NCBI RefSeq assembly: GCF_013407925.2
Contig: NZ_CP060201.1
Location: 3,224,001 to 3,288,000, forward strand
Direction: 5' to 3'
DNA: 64,000 bases
Source of the DNA: Pseudomonas protegens
GTDB taxonomy: Bacteria > Pseudomonadota > Gammaproteobacteria > Pseudomonadales > Pseudomonadaceae
Shown: in pieces, positions 21,758 through 38,007 of the stretch
Position numbering within the stretch: position 1 is the stretch's first letter
Layout: every line of letters starts with the position of its first letter
The notes under the pieces: model-generated
The model's input: the letters and a program-made list of their open reading frames with translations, nothing else
Databases searched by the model: none
What the model was told of the DNA's origin: nothing
Position numbers and translations under genes: made by a program

Positions 21758-22555
21758 ATGGCTAAGGTATTCGCGATAGCGAACCAGAAAGGTGGCGTGG
21801 GCAAGACCACCACCTGCATCAACCTCGCAGCATCCCTGGTAGCGACCAAGCGCCGGGTGCTGTTGATCGATCTTGATCCACAGGGCAACGCCACCATGGG
21901 TAGCGGTGTGGATAAACACGGTTTGGAAAACTCGGTCTATGACCTGCTGATCGGTGAGTGCGACCTGGCCCAGGCCATGCATTTCTCCGAGCACGGCGGT
22001 TATCAACTGCTGCCGGCCAACCGCGACCTGACCGCCGCGGAAGTGGTTCTGCTGGAAATGCAGATGAAGGAAAGCCGTCTGCGCAGCGCCCTGGCGCCGA
22101 TCCGCGAGAACTATGACTACATTCTGATCGACTGCCCGCCGTCGCTGTCGATGCTCACCCTCAACGCGCTGGTGGCCGCCGATGGGGTCATTATCCCCAT
22201 GCAGTGTGAGTACTACGCGCTGGAAGGCTTGAGCGACCTTGTGGATAACATCAAGCGTATCGCCGAGCTGCTCAATCCGGAGCTGAAGATCGAAGGCTTG
22301 CTGCGGACCATGTTCGATCCGCGACTGAGCCTGATGAACGATGTTTCCGCACAGCTCAAGGAACACTTTGGTGATCAGCTGTACGACACCGTGATTCCGC
22401 GCAACATCCGTTTGGCCGAGGCGCCGAGCTACGGCATGCCGGCATTGGCGTACGACAAACAATCCCGTGGCGCGCTGGCCTATCTGGCCCTGGCGGGCGA
22501 GATGGTTCGCCGGCAACGTAAACAATCCCGCGCCGCAGCCGCCCAGCCAACTTAA
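21758..22555 (+). CDS. parA: chromosome partitioning ATPase ParA
   Basis: ParA (Soj), 265 residues, is the ATPase that moves ParB-parS complexes apart during chromosome segregation. The deviant Walker A motif ANQKGGVGKTTTCINLA starts at residue 7 or so; Walker B-like YDYILIDCPPSLSMLT follows. The start ATG 21758 removes six upstream residues of the longer frame. It lies nine bases before parB and its target parS is in recF at 6418. Perfect DnaA boxes occur at 21907 and 22240. Confidence 0.98.
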   Translation: MAKVFAIANQKGGVGKTTTCINLAASLVATKRRVLLIDLDPQGNATMGSGVDKHGLENSVYDLLIGECDLAQAMHFSEHGGYQLLPANRDLTAAEVVLLEMQMKESRLRSALAPIRENYDYILIDCPPSLSMLTLNALVAADGVIIPMQCEYYALEGLSDLVDNIKRIAELLNPELKIEGLLRTMFDPRLSLMNDVSAQLKEHFGDQLYDTVIPRNIRLAEAPSYGMPALAYDKQSRGALAYLALAGEMVRRQRKQSRAAAAQPT

Positions 22556-22564
22556 GGAATCCCC

Positions 22565-23437
22565 ATGGCCGTCAAGAAAAGAGGTCTCGGACGTGGACTG
22601 GATGCACTGCTGAGTGGTCCGACTGTCAGCGCCCTTGAAGAACAAGCGGTGCAGGCTGACCAGCGCGAGTTACAGCACCTGCCCCTGGACCTGATCCAGC
22701 GCGGCAAGTATCAGCCGCGCCGGGACATGGATCCTCAAGCGCTGGAAGAACTGGCGAACTCCATCAGGACCCAGGGCGTGATGCAGCCGATCGTGGTGCG
22801 CCCCATCGGTGGTGGTCGTTTCGAGATCATTGCCGGCGAACGCCGCTGGCGCGCCAGCCAGCAGGCCGGCCAGGAAACCATCCCGGCCATGGTTCGCGAT
22901 GTGCCGGATGAAACCGCCATCGCCATGGCATTGATCGAGAACATCCAGCGCGAAGACCTCAATCCCATCGAGGAAGCCGTGGCCCTGCAGCGCCTGCAGC
23001 AGGAGTTCCAGCTGACTCAGCAACAGGTCGCCGAAGCGGTGGGCAAGTCCCGTGTCAGCGTGGCCAACCTGCTGCGCCTGATTGCCTTGCCGGAAGTGAT
23101 CAAGACCATGTTGTCCCACGGCGACCTGGAAATGGGTCATGCCCGTGCCTTGCTCGGATTGCCGGAAAATCAACAGGTTGAAGGGGCGCGACACGTTGTC
23201 GCACGAGGCCTCACCGTGCGTCAGACCGAGGCCCTGGTTCGCCAGTGGCTGAGCGGTAAACAGGAGCCTGCTGAACCGGTCAAGCCAGACCCGGATATCG
23301 CCCGTCTCGAGCAGCGTCTGGCCGAGCGCCTAGGCTCTGCGGTGCAGATCCGCCACGGAAAGAAGGGCAAGGGACAGCTGGTGATCGGCTACAACTCCCT
23401 GGATGAGCTGCAAGGCGTCCTTGCCCACATCCGCTGA
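22565..23437 (+). CDS. parB: chromosome partitioning protein ParB
   Basis: ParB (Spo0J), 290 residues, binds parS and spreads as a CTP-dependent clamp. Motifs in order: IQRGKYQPRRDMD, the C-motif region IAGERRWRASQQAG with IENIQREDLNPIEEA, then the helix-turn-helix QQVAEAVGKSRVSVANLLRLI that recognises parS, and a C-terminal dimerisation domain. RBS AAGGAA precedes ATG 22565. It is the end of the mnmG-rsmG-parA-parB group. Confidence 0.98.
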   Translation: MAVKKRGLGRGLDALLSGPTVSALEEQAVQADQRELQHLPLDLIQRGKYQPRRDMDPQALEELANSIRTQGVMQPIVVRPIGGGRFEIIAGERRWRASQQAGQETIPAMVRDVPDETAIAMALIENIQREDLNPIEEAVALQRLQQEFQLTQQQVAEAVGKSRVSVANLLRLIALPEVIKTMLSHGDLEMGHARALLGLPENQQVEGARHVVARGLTVRQTEALVRQWLSGKQEPAEPVKPDPDIARLEQRLAERLGSAVQIRHGKKGKGQLVIGYNSLDELQGVLAHIR

Positions 23438-23482
23438 AACATTTCCTTATGTAGCGCGCAGTCGGAAATCACTACCCGGCAG

Positions 23483-23511
23483 TTGAATAGGGGCTGAACC
23501 GCCCCTATACT
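23483..23511 (+). promoter_or_regulatory. promoter of the atp operon with palindromic spacer
   Basis: TTGAAT (23483-23488) and TATACT (23506-23511) are 17 bases apart and lie about 75 bases before atpI. The spacer is an 8-bp perfect inverted repeat (arms 23487-23494 and 23501-23508, loop TGAACC) that overlaps both hexamers. It could also be a weak parB terminator, but there is no T-tract. Confidence 0.7.
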
Positions 23512-23585
23512 CTGCGCGCATTTTGTCGGCACAAATTATGCCAAGTTATTGAATTCTGGCAGCCGACCCTTGAGGAGCAAGAGCG

Positions 23586-24882
<1,297 letters not shown>

Positions 24883-24906
24883 GACCGGTTTCGGCCAGTC
24901 TGATGT

Positions 24907-24928
24907 CCCTCTCGTTGCGGCGAGAGGG
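24907..24928 (+). promoter_or_regulatory. atpB-atpE spacer hairpin
   Basis: A perfect 8-bp stem (24907-24914 with 24921-24928) with a TTGCGG loop lies in the atpB-atpE spacer. It has no T-tract. It may stabilise or process the mRNA so that subunit c, needed in many copies, is made in excess. Confidence 0.55.
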
Positions 24929-25001
24929 GTGCCCTTCTCGGGCTTGATGAAACGATTTGTTTTACCGCTTTAATCTAAAAAACCTAAACCATACGACGTA
25001 A

Positions 25002-25274
<273 letters not shown>

Positions 25275-25331
25275 TCACTCGAGTATTCGAGTTGATTGGT
25301 GTGACGGACAACGAACGAGCGAGGTGTTGGC

Positions 25332-25802
25332 GTGAACATTAATGCAACCCTGATTGGCCAGTCCGTTGCGTTCTTAATTTTTGTATTGTTCTGCATGAAG
25401 TTCATTTGGCCTCCGGTCATTGCTGCTTTGCACGAACGTCAAAAGAAGATCGCGGATGGACTGGACGCTGCCAGCCGAGCAGCTCGTGACCTGGAACTGG
25501 CCCAAGATAAAGCGGGTCAGCAACTGCGCGAAGCTAAAGCTCAGGCAGCTGAAATCATCGAGCAAGCCAAGAAGCGCGGTTCTCAGATCGTCGACGAAGC
25601 CCGTGAACAGGCTCGTGTCGAAGCTGAACGTGTGAAGGCTCAGGCTCAGGCCGAGATCGAACAGGAACTGAACGGTGTCAAAGACGCGCTGCGTGCCCAA
25701 CTGGGTAGCCTGGCAGTCAACGGCGCAGAGAAGATCCTGGGTGCCACAATCGATCAAAACGCGCACGCAGAGCTGGTTAACAAACTGGCTGCTGAAATTT
25801 AA
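25332..25802 (+). CDS. atpF: ATP synthase F0 subunit b
   Basis: Subunit b, 156 residues: one N-terminal membrane helix (about 5-25) and a long charged coiled coil (about 35-125) forming the peripheral stalk. The codons start [20 protein letters not shown], and the dimerisation region is rich in Ala, Glu, Gln and Arg. It lies between atpE and atpH, as expected. Confidence 0.98.
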   Translation: MNINATLIGQSVAFLIFVLFCMKFIWPPVIAALHERQKKIADGLDAASRAARDLELAQDKAGQQLREAKAQAAEIIEQAKKRGSQIVDEAREQARVEAERVKAQAQAEIEQELNGVKDALRAQLGSLAVNGAEKILGATIDQNAHAELVNKLAAEI

Positions 25803-25814
25803 GCGAGGGCGATC

Positions 25815-26351
25815 ATGGCAGAACTGACCACGTTGGCCCGACCTTACGCTAAGGCGGCCTTCGAGCACGCTCAGGCCCACCAGCAGCTGGCCTCTTGGTC
25901 AGCCATGCTCGGCCTGGCTGCAGCGGTGTCACAAGATGACACCATGCAGCGCGTGCTTAAGGCCCCGCGACTGACGAGCGCAGAAAAGGCCAACACTTTT
26001 ATCGAAGTGTGTGGCGACAAGTTTGATGCACAGGCACAGAATTTCATTCACGTTGCCGCCGAAAACGACCGTCTCCTGCTGTTGCCGGAGATCTCCGCTC
26101 TGTTCGACCTGTACAAGGCCGAGCAAGAGAAATCGGTGGATGTGGATGTGACCAGTGCGTTCGCATTGAACCAAGAACAGCAAGACAAACTCGCCAAGGT
26201 TCTCAGTGCACGGCTCGGCCGGGAAGTGCGACTGCACGCTGCGGAGGATGCCAGCCTTATTGGTGGCGTCGTAATCCGCGCCGGCGACCTGGTTATCGAT
26301 GGCTCGATTCGCGGCAAACTCGCGAACCTTGCCGAAGCATTGAAATCTTGA
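25815..26351 (+). CDS. atpH: ATP synthase F1 subunit delta
   Basis: Subunit delta, 178 residues, joins the peripheral stalk to the top of the alpha3-beta3 head. The N-terminal [12 protein letters not shown] and the C-terminal block [21 protein letters not shown] are family hallmarks. It starts 12 bases after atpF and is followed by atpA after 21 bases. Confidence 0.98.
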   Translation: MAELTTLARPYAKAAFEHAQAHQQLASWSAMLGLAAAVSQDDTMQRVLKAPRLTSAEKANTFIEVCGDKFDAQAQNFIHVAAENDRLLLLPEISALFDLYKAEQEKSVDVDVTSAFALNQEQQDKLAKVLSARLGREVRLHAAEDASLIGGVVIRAGDLVIDGSIRGKLANLAEALKS

Positions 26352-26372
26352 GTTTGAAGGGGCAGCAGAGCA

Positions 26373-27917
<1,545 letters not shown>

Positions 27918-27922
27918 GCCGC

Positions 27923-27946
27923 AGCGGGAGCCGCAAGGCTCCCGCT
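27923..27946 (+). promoter_or_regulatory. atpA-atpG spacer hairpin with GCAA tetraloop
   Basis: A perfect 10-bp stem (27923-27932 with 27937-27946) closes a GCAA tetraloop. There is no T-tract, so it is more likely an mRNA stability or processing element than a terminator. Confidence 0.6.
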
Positions 27947-27967
27947 TGCTAACCTGATAGGTGTTAC

Positions 27968-28828
27968 ATGGCAGGCGCAAAAGAGATTCGCAGTAAGATT
28001 GCGAGCATCAAAAGCACGCAAAAAATTACCAGCGCCATGGAAAAAGTGGCGGTCAGCAAAATGCGCAAGGCACAAATGCGCATGGCTGCTAGCCGTCCTT
28101 ATGCGGAGCGCATCCGCCAGGTTATTGGTCATCTGGCCAACGCCAACCCGGAATATCGTCACCCGTTCATGATCGACCGTGCTATCAAGCGCGTCGGTTA
28201 TATCGTGGTGAGCAGTGACCGTGGTCTGTGTGGTGGCTTGAACACCAACCTGTTCAAGGCCCTGGTCAAGGACATGGCGGTAAACCGCGAACAAGGCGTC
28301 GAGATCGATCTGTGTGTGGTCGGTAGCAAGGGTGCGGCCTTCTTCCGCAACTTCGGCGGTAACGTCGTAGCAGCTATCAGCCATCTGGGTGAAGAGCCGT
28401 CGATCAACGATCTGATCGGCAGCGTCAAGGTGATGCTGGATGCGTACCTGGAAGGCCGGATTGACCGCCTGTCCGTGGTATCCAACAAGTTCATCAACAC
28501 CATGACTCAGCAGCCGACCGTGGAGCAGTTGATTCCACTGGAGGCAACCCCGGATCAAGAACTCAAGCACCACTGGGACTATCTCTACGAACCGGATGCC
28601 AAGGAGCTGCTGGACGGCTTGATGGTCCGTTACGTGGAGTCGCAGGTCTACCAGGCGGTGGTCGAGAACAACGCAGCTGAACAAGCCGCGCGGATGATCG
28701 CAATGAAGAACGCTACCGACAACGCCGGTGACTTGATCAGCGATTTGCAGCTGATCTACAACAAGGCGCGTCAGGCTGCGATCACCCAAGAGATCTCGGA
28801 AATCGTCGGCGGCGCTGCCGCGGTTTAA
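27968..28828 (+). CDS. atpG: ATP synthase F1 subunit gamma
   Basis: Subunit gamma, 286 residues, is the central rotor shaft. The N-terminal helix [20 protein letters not shown] and the C-terminal helix [17 protein letters not shown], which forms the coiled coil inside the head, are both clear. It sits between atpA and atpD. Confidence 0.99.
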   Translation: MAGAKEIRSKIASIKSTQKITSAMEKVAVSKMRKAQMRMAASRPYAERIRQVIGHLANANPEYRHPFMIDRAIKRVGYIVVSSDRGLCGGLNTNLFKALVKDMAVNREQGVEIDLCVVGSKGAAFFRNFGGNVVAAISHLGEEPSINDLIGSVKVMLDAYLEGRIDRLSVVSNKFINTMTQQPTVEQLIPLEATPDQELKHHWDYLYEPDAKELLDGLMVRYVESQVYQAVVENNAAEQAARMIAMKNATDNAGDLISDLQLIYNKARQAAITQEISEIVGGAAAV

Positions 28829-30232
<1,404 letters not shown>

Positions 30233-30237
30233 TCCCG

Positions 30238-30255
30238 GCGCCCGGCAACGGGCGC
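30238..30255 (+). promoter_or_regulatory. atpD-atpC spacer hairpin with GCAA tetraloop
   Basis: A 7-bp perfect stem (30238-30244 with 30249-30255) closes a GCAA tetraloop, like the atpA-atpG hairpin. It stands between a subunit needed three times per complex and one needed once. Confidence 0.55.
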
Positions 30256-30277
30256 TAATTTAGGTTGAGGCAAGCAG

Positions 30278-30703
30278 ATGGCTATGACAGTCCATTGCGA
30301 TATCGTCAGCGCGGAAGGGGAAATCTTCTCCGGTCTGGTGGAGATGGTGGTTGCGCACGGTGAGCTGGGTGATCTTGGTATCGCTCTGGGTCACGCACCG
30401 CTGATCACCAACCTGAAGCCAGGTCCGATCCGCTTGATCAAGCAGGGCGGGGAAGCCGAGGTGTTCTACATCTCCGGTGGTTTCCTCGAGGTTCAGCCGA
30501 ACATGGTCAAGGTTCTTGCCGACACCGTGCAACGTGCTGCCGACCTGGACGAAGCCTCCGCTCAGGAAGCCGTCAAGGCTGCTGAGAAGGCCCTGAATGA
30601 AAAAGGCGCAGATTTCGACTACGGTTCTGCTGCTGCACGTCTGGCCGAGGCCGCAGCTCAGCTGCGTACCGTCCAGCAGATCCGCAAGAAGTTCGGCGGC
30701 TAA
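30278..30703 (+). CDS. atpC: ATP synthase F1 subunit epsilon
   Basis: Subunit epsilon, 141 residues. The N-terminal beta-sandwich ([28 protein letters not shown]) and the C-terminal helical arm rich in Ala, Lys and Glu are visible; this arm can inhibit ATP hydrolysis. It is the last gene of the operon and is followed by a strong terminator. Confidence 0.98.
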   Translation: MAMTVHCDIVSAEGEIFSGLVEMVVAHGELGDLGIALGHAPLITNLKPGPIRLIKQGGEAEVFYISGGFLEVQPNMVKVLADTVQRAADLDEASAQEAVKAAEKALNEKGADFDYGSAAARLAEAAAQLRTVQQIRKKFGG

Positions 30704-30729
30704 GTCGCAGGCTTTCTGTGTGATTGCTT

Positions 30730-30760
30730 AAAAAGGGTAGCCTCGGCTACCCTTTTTATT
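30730..30760 (+). terminator. rho-independent terminator of the atp operon
   Basis: A perfect 13-bp inverted repeat (30730-30742 with 30745-30757) carries A-runs and T-runs at its outer ends. It is bidirectional in form and lies 27 bases after atpC. Confidence 0.93.
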
Positions 30761-30818
30761 TTCCGCCATTCACCCCCCTTGGTCGCAGTCGCCGGCCCCC
30801 CAGGATTGGTAGCCAGTC

Positions 30819-32186
30819 ATGTCTCTCGAAATCGTTATCCTCGCCGCAGGTCAAGGCACCCGCATGCGCTCGGCGCTGCCCAAGGTACTGCATCCGGTCG
30901 CCGGCAACTCCATGCTCGGGCATGTTATCCACAGCGCCCGGCAACTCGATCCACAGCGCATCCACGTGGTGATCGGCCACGGTGCGGATGCGGTGCGCGA
31001 GCGCCTGGCGGCCGATGACCTGAATTTCGTGTTGCAGGACAAGCAACTGGGCACCGGCCACGCCGTGGCCCAGGCCGTATCTTTCATTACCGCCGACACG
31101 GTGCTGATCCTCTACGGCGACGTGCCGCTGATCGAAGTCGAGACCCTGCAGCGCCTGCTCAAGCAAGCGGGGCCAGAGCAACTGGGCCTGCTCACCGTCG
31201 AGCTGGATGACCCGACCGGCTACGGGCGCATTGTCCGTGACGCCAGTGGCAAGGTCACCGCCATTGTCGAGCAGAAGGATGCCGACGAGGCCCAGCGCGC
31301 GATCACCGAAGGCAACACCGGGATTCTCGCGGTGCCCGGCAAACGCCTCGGCGACTGGACCGGCCGCCTGTCCAACAACAACGCCCAGGGCGAGTACTAC
31401 CTCACCGACGTGATCGCCATGGCGGTCAGCGACGGCCTGATCGTTGCCACCGAACAGCCAGACGACGCCATGGAAGTGCAGGGCGCCAACGACCGCAAGC
31501 AACTGGCCGAGCTGGAGCGCCACTACCAACTGCGCGCCGCGCGCCGGCTGATGGCCCAGGGCGTGACTCTGCGCGACCCGGCACGTTTTGATGTGCGTGG
31601 CGAAGTCACGGTCGGCCGCGACGTGCTGATCGACATCAACGTGATTCTCGAAGGCCGGGTGGTGATCGAGGACGACGTGGTGATCGGCCCCAACTGCGTG
31701 ATCAAGGACAGCACCCTGCGCAAGGGCGTGGTGATCAAGGCCAACAGCCACCTCGACGGCGCAGTCATGGGCGAGGGCAGCGATGCCGGCCCGTTCGCCC
31801 GCCTGCGTCCCGGCACTGTGCTGGAGGCCCGTGCCCATGTGGGTAACTTCGTCGAACTGAAGAATGCCCACCTGGGCCAGGGCGCCAAGGCCGGTCACCT
31901 GACCTACCTGGGCGACGCGGTGATCGGCGCCCGCACCAACATCGGCGCCGGCACCATCACCTGCAACTACGACGGGGTGAACAAGCACAAGACCGTGATG
32001 GGCGAAGACGTGTTCATCGGCTCCAACAACTCCCTGGTGGCGCCTGTGGATATCTTGTCCGGCGCCACCACCGCCGCCGGTTCCACCATCACCCAGGATG
32101 TGGCTCCAGCCCAGCTGGCGGTGGGGCGGGCGCGGCAGAAGAACATCGACGGCTGGAAGCGGCCGGAGAAGATCAAGAAAGACTGA
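30819..32186 (+). CDS. glmU: bifunctional UDP-N-acetylglucosamine pyrophosphorylase / glucosamine-1-phosphate acetyltransferase
   Basis: GlmU, 455 residues, makes UDP-GlcNAc from GlcN-1-P, acetyl-CoA and UTP for cell wall and LPS. The N-terminal uridyltransferase has [19 protein letters not shown] and YGDVPLIE. The C-terminal part is a left-handed beta-helix of hexapeptide repeats (for example [18 protein letters not shown]) with the acetyltransferase site [12 protein letters not shown] perfect DnaA box is at 30925. Its pathway partner GlmS is encoded about 0.9 kb downstream. Confidence 0.98.
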   Translation: MSLEIVILAAGQGTRMRSALPKVLHPVAGNSMLGHVIHSARQLDPQRIHVVIGHGADAVRERLAADDLNFVLQDKQLGTGHAVAQAVSFITADTVLILYGDVPLIEVETLQRLLKQAGPEQLGLLTVELDDPTGYGRIVRDASGKVTAIVEQKDADEAQRAITEGNTGILAVPGKRLGDWTGRLSNNNAQGEYYLTDVIAMAVSDGLIVATEQPDDAMEVQGANDRKQLAELERHYQLRAARRLMAQGVTLRDPARFDVRGEVTVGRDVLIDINVILEGRVVIEDDVVIGPNCVIKDSTLRKGVVIKANSHLDGAVMGEGSDAGPFARLRPGTVLEARAHVGNFVELKNAHLGQGAKAGHLTYLGDAVIGARTNIGAGTITCNYDGVNKHKTVMGEDVFIGSNNSLVAPVDILSGATTAAGSTITQDVAPAQLAVGRARQKNIDGWKRPEKIKKD

Positions 32187-32211
32187 GGTTATCCACAACC
32201 GTGGAACCCTG

Positions 32212-32271
32212 TTCGCCGGCAAGCCGGCTCCTACCGATGGGTGTAGGAGCCGGCTTGCCGGCGAATTTTTT
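32212..32271. repeat. Pseudomonas REP palindrome, also acting as a terminator
   Basis: A 23-bp perfect inverted repeat (32212-32234 and 32243-32265) containing GTAGGAGCCGGCTTGCCGGC, the core of common Pseudomonas REP elements. The right arm is followed by six T residues, so it can also terminate glmU transcription. A perfect DnaA box (32189-32197) precedes it. Confidence 0.88.
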
Positions 32272-32349
32272 CACGTCCCCCGCTTGACGAAGTTTCGATC
32301 ATAGGTTTTTATTGCGCCTGTTATCTTTCGAATCGAAACTTAAGCCGCC

Positions 32350-33117
32350 ATGTCGAAACGCAATACTCCTCAACGCCGCCACAACATCCTCGCCTTGCTC
32401 AATGAACAGGGCGAAGTGAGCGTGGATGCCCTGGCCAAGCGTTTCGAAACCTCTGAAGTTACGATTCGAAAGGATCTGGCCGCCCTGGAGAGCAACGGCC
32501 TGTTGCTGCGGCGCTATGGCGGCGCCATCACCATGCCCCAGGAACTGGTCAGCGACCTCGGCCAGCCGGTGTCTCTCTACAAGCAGGCGATTGCTCGCGC
32601 CGCGGTGCAGCGCATTCGCGAACACGCGCGGATCATCATCGACAGCGGCAGCACCACCGCCGCGATGATCCCTGAACTGGGCCTGCAGCCGGGCCTGGTG
32701 GTGATGACCAACTCGCTGAATGTGGCCAACGCCCTGAGCGAGCTGGAGCACGAACCGGTGCTGTTGATGACCGGCGGCACCTGGGACCCGCATTCCGAGT
32801 CCTTTCAGGGCCAGGTGGCCGAACAGGTTCTACGCTCATACGACTTCGACCAGTTGTTTATCGGTGCCGACGGCATCGATCTGGCCCGTGGCACCACCAC
32901 CTTCAACGAATTGCTGGGGTTGAGCCGGGTCATGGCCGAAGTGGCTCGTGAAGTGGTGGTGATGGTCGAATCCGACAAGATCGGCCGCAAGATTCCCAAC
33001 CTGGAGCTGCCATGGAGCAGCGTCCATACCCTCATTACCGATGATCGCCTGCCCTTAGAGGTCCGCGACCAAATCCAGGCCCGCGGCATAACTCTGATTT
33101 GCGCGGCTGTCAGCTAG
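32350..33117 (+). CDS. glmR: DeoR-family regulator GlmR
   Basis: A 255-residue DeoR/GlpR-type regulator. The N-terminal helix-turn-helix ([35 protein letters not shown]) is followed by LRRYGGA and a C-terminal sugar-phosphate sensing domain with [14 protein letters not shown]. The gene sits directly before glmS with a 10-base gap, the place of the regulator named glmR in P. aeruginosa. It probably responds to an amino-sugar phosphate and controls glmS; the ligand is inferred from the family. Confidence 0.88.
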   Translation: MSKRNTPQRRHNILALLNEQGEVSVDALAKRFETSEVTIRKDLAALESNGLLLRRYGGAITMPQELVSDLGQPVSLYKQAIARAAVQRIREHARIIIDSGSTTAAMIPELGLQPGLVVMTNSLNVANALSELEHEPVLLMTGGTWDPHSESFQGQVAEQVLRSYDFDQLFIGADGIDLARGTTTFNELLGLSRVMAEVAREVVVMVESDKIGRKIPNLELPWSSVHTLITDDRLPLEVRDQIQARGITLICAAVS

Positions 33118-33127
33118 GAGAAAAACC

Positions 33128-34960
<1,833 letters not shown>

Positions 34961-34980
34961 GTTATCCACAGCTGTCCGTC

Positions 34981-34985
34981 AGACA
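34981..34985. repeat. target-site duplication, left copy
   Basis: AGACA, the five bases preceding the transposon end, is repeated at 51603-51607 after the other end. A 5-bp duplication is characteristic of Tn7 insertion. Confidence 0.93.
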
Positions 34986-35052
34986 TGTGGGATGCAAATA
35001 AAGTTTCATCTGTATAAATAAAGAACCATCCTTACAAATAAAGCTTCATCCC
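34986..35052. repeat. Tn7-R-like end with three tandem TnsB-type sites
   Basis: Three copies of an AAATAAAGNNNCATC-like motif follow each other with about 21-base spacing: 34991-35010, 35011-35031 and 35032-35052. The closely packed array next to tnsA resembles the right end of Tn7, where TnsB sites overlap. Confidence 0.88.
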
Positions 35053-35105
35053 AAGCTTGCATCCGCTATGTTTAGGTTATCGACACAGCGGGTGCAGGCT
35101 TTCTC

Positions 35106-35933
35106 ATGTCCGGAACATTCAAGGGCCTGACCCAGGCCCAGATCGACAGAAGGCTTAAGGACGGTCGTGGCCAAGGCCAGGGACCGGACTACAAGCCGTT
35201 CATATACACCAGGGATGTGTCCTCGCTGGGACGTTCCCACCGCTTGCCCGGCAGCAAGACCCGACGTCTACACCATCTTCTATCCGATCTTGAACTGGCT
35301 ATCTTCCTCACGTTGGATCGGTCTCCCCATGTCACCGATATCCGTGAACAGTTTCCGATGCGTGTCGAAGATACGGTACGCATCGCCGAGGAGCTTGGCC
35401 TTGCCCATGGTCGCTATCAGGACACCCCACAGATTCTGACCAGCGATTTCCTGGTGGATTTCGATACCCCCCAGCGGCCGACCGTCGCGATTCAGGCCAA
35501 GTACAGTGCCGATCTGCAGGAGCCTGAAGTCATCGAAAGGCTTGAGCTTGAAAGGCGCTACTGGCAGGAAAAAGGTATTCCCTGGGCCATCGTCACGGAA
35601 CGTGAGGTATCCAGGGTGGCATTTGCCAATATCCAATGGCTCTATCCTGCCCATGCTGAAGGCGATATCGCTCAGGACGATCTCGCACACTACCAGCAGC
35701 TGTTTTTGTGCGAGTTTCAGCGTCACCCAGACCGGAAGCTGATCGCTATTGCCCAAGGCCTGGATACCTCCGGTCAACTGGAGACCGGTCAGGCGCTCTA
35801 CTGGCTACGCCAGCTGCTGGCTCGGCACTGTTTCCTTTTCGATCTTGACACCCCTTACCGGGAACTGAAGCCGAAAGACCTAGTTGCCAACCTTCATCAA
35901 ATGCATCAGGAGCTGAGCAGTGTTGCCCGTTAA
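35106..35933 (+). CDS. tnsA: Tn7-like transposase endonuclease subunit TnsA
   Basis: TnsA, 275 residues, cleaves the 5' ends of the transposon so that it moves by cut-and-paste together with TnsB. It has a restriction-enzyme-like fold. The catalytic residues fall at E63 (SDLELA), D114 (LTSDFLVDF) and K132 (IQAKY), the same numbers as in Tn7 TnsA. The TnsB/TnsC-facing C-terminal part follows. It overlaps tnsB by 14 bases and begins the tnsABCDE operon. Confidence 0.97.
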   Translation: MSGTFKGLTQAQIDRRLKDGRGQGQGPDYKPFIYTRDVSSLGRSHRLPGSKTRRLHHLLSDLELAIFLTLDRSPHVTDIREQFPMRVEDTVRIAEELGLAHGRYQDTPQILTSDFLVDFDTPQRPTVAIQAKYSADLQEPEVIERLELERRYWQEKGIPWAIVTEREVSRVAFANIQWLYPAHAEGDIAQDDLAHYQQLFLCEFQRHPDRKLIAIAQGLDTSGQLETGQALYWLRQLLARHCFLFDLDTPYRELKPKDLVANLHQMHQELSSVAR

Positions 35934-38007
35934 TCAGGTGTTCCTGATTGGGGAACTGCGAAAGCGCCTGCTCTGGTCCGGTACCGAGCAGGCAGTCTGG
36001 ATCAATATCGATTCGGACACGGCGCTGCCCGAACCGATATCGGTTGCAGAGCTGGAGCGGCTGCTCATGGAGCGGGAGTTGGAGAGTATTGCCGATCCCT
36101 TCGAGGAGACAGTCCTACGGGAGGTGGAGGAAGGTTCCCTTGATCAACTGAAGCGTGATGAAGCTTGGGCAATGTTGGCGGATTTTGTGCACGATCCCCA
36201 GCTTTTCGTGCGGCGCCCCAGAGGGCTCATTGTCAGAGGCATAATGGAGCATCATGGTGTCACCAAGCAGACGGTGTACAGGTTACTGAGGCGCTACTGG
36301 CAGCGAGGCATGTGCAGGAACGCCCTCTTGCCGGACTATGTAAACTCGGGCGCCCGTGGTAAGCGCCGAAAGCCGAGCCAGGCCAAACTGGGCAGGCCTA
36401 GAGTGGTGATGGAGGGGAAAGGGAGCAATGTCACTCCGGATGTCGAGCGCATTTTTCGCCGGGTCATCGAAGAACGCTTGCTCAAGGAAAAACATTCGTC
36501 CATTCCTGATGCCTACGCCTCCGGGTTGAACCTGCTCCGTGCTGTTCTGCCGGAGCTGCCGATCTCCGAACTGCCTACATTGGGACAGTTCCGTTACTTC
36601 TATGGGCGCGAATATCACTTCACCGACACTTTGCCACGCAGGATGTCCGCTGTGGATTTTGCCAAGGACTTCCGGCCGATCAGCAGCACATCGACGACCG
36701 AGACATTGGGGCCCGGATACCGCTACCAGATAGATGCCACCATCGCCGATATCTATCTGGTTTCAGAACATGATCGCAGCCTTATCGTCGGCAGGCCTGT
36801 CGTTTACATGGTTATCGACGTGTTCAGCCGCATGGTGGTCGGTATGTACGTTGGATTCGAGGGCCCTTCCTGGATAAGCGCCATGGTGGCATTGGCCAAC
36901 ACGGTTGCCGACAAGGTCGAATATTGTCGCCAGTATGGTGTGGAGATCGATGCTGGAGACTGGCCGGTCAAAGGCTTACCGGATGTGGTGCTGGCCGACA
37001 AGGGCGAACTGAACGGCACCAAGGTGGAAGCATTTTCCCAAGCCTTCGGCGTTCGTATCGAGAACGCACCGGCCAGACGAGGGGATGCAAAGGGCATCGT
37101 CGAGCGTTATTTCCGGACGATGCAGGAGCGTTTCAAACCCTACGCCCACGGTGTGGTCGAGGACACCACTAGCCGGAAACGAGGTGGCCACGACTACAGG
37201 CTTGACGCCAGTCTGACCTTGCCCGAGTTCACGCAGATCATCATTGCCGGGATTCTCTACCACAACAACTTCCACACGTTGAGCAAATACGACAGGGCTG
37301 CGGGGATGCCGGGCGATCTGCCGGCCATCCCGGTCATGCTGTGGAACTGGGGCTTGGCCAACCTGACCGGCCGGTTGCGTACTGCGCCCGAGGAACTGGT
37401 GCGGATCAACCTGTTGCCCCATGAGTCGGCCACGGTTTCGGAGCTGGGAATCAGGCTATTCGGCTGCTTCTACACCTGTCAGAAGGCACTCAGGGAGGGT
37501 TGGTTCCACCGAGGCCAGGGGCGCCGGCCGGCAGTGGTAACGGTCGCATATGATCCGCGTAGCGCCGACCACATCTACCTGCGGCCATCCAATAGTCTCA
37601 AGGATTACTGGATTTGCGATCGTGCTGACCGCAGTCGACGTTTTAGAGGGATGACCTTCTGGGATGTCTGGCTGCTGTCCAGAGAGGAGCGGCGTAGCGA
37701 TGCCAACGCGGCGGCGGAAGCCTTGGTGGAGAGAGGAAAGCTTCTGGGGCATATTGAGTCCATCGTTGCCCAGGCAGAGGATGCCAGTCCGGTCAAAACA
37801 GGTATGACCAAGAAGGATCTGGGAACCCAGATCCGCGAGAACAAGCAGCAGGAAAAGCGTCAGGAACGCCAGAAAACTGCATTCAAACCGAAGAAAGTGC
37901 AGCAGGAGAAGCCAGCCGAGGTGATCCATCTGCGGAGCGAGAAGCAGGAAGATTATGCCTTCCCAGATCTCAGCGATCTGATATTCAAGGAGGAAGAGGA
38001 TGACTGA
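35920..38007 (+). CDS. tnsB: Tn7-like DDE transposase TnsB
   Basis: TnsB, 695 residues, binds the transposon ends and carries out 3' strand cleavage and joining. The DDE triad is D272 (YRYQIDATIAD), D360 (VVLADKGELNG) and E395 (GIVERYFRTMQ), within one residue of the Tn7 triad. An N-terminal DNA-binding part precedes the retroviral-integrase-like core. The C-terminal tail is rich in Lys, Gln and Glu and resembles the tail that contacts TnsC. It starts with GTG after AGGAG and overlaps tnsA. Confidence 0.97.
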   Translation: MLPVNQVFLIGELRKRLLWSGTEQAVWINIDSDTALPEPISVAELERLLMERELESIADPFEETVLREVEEGSLDQLKRDEAWAMLADFVHDPQLFVRRPRGLIVRGIMEHHGVTKQTVYRLLRRYWQRGMCRNALLPDYVNSGARGKRRKPSQAKLGRPRVVMEGKGSNVTPDVERIFRRVIEERLLKEKHSSIPDAYASGLNLLRAVLPELPISELPTLGQFRYFYGREYHFTDTLPRRMSAVDFAKDFRPISSTSTTETLGPGYRYQIDATIADIYLVSEHDRSLIVGRPVVYMVIDVFSRMVVGMYVGFEGPSWISAMVALANTVADKVEYCRQYGVEIDAGDWPVKGLPDVVLADKGELNGTKVEAFSQAFGVRIENAPARRGDAKGIVERYFRTMQERFKPYAHGVVEDTTSRKRGGHDYRLDASLTLPEFTQIIIAGILYHNNFHTLSKYDRAAGMPGDLPAIPVMLWNWGLANLTGRLRTAPEELVRINLLPHESATVSELGIRLFGCFYTCQKALREGWFHRGQGRRPAVVTVAYDPRSADHIYLRPSNSLKDYWICDRADRSRRFRGMTFWDVWLLSREERRSDANAAAEALVERGKLLGHIESIVAQAEDASPVKTGMTKKDLGTQIRENKQQEKRQERQKTAFKPKKVQQEKPAEVIHLRSEKQEDYAFPDLSDLIFKEEEDD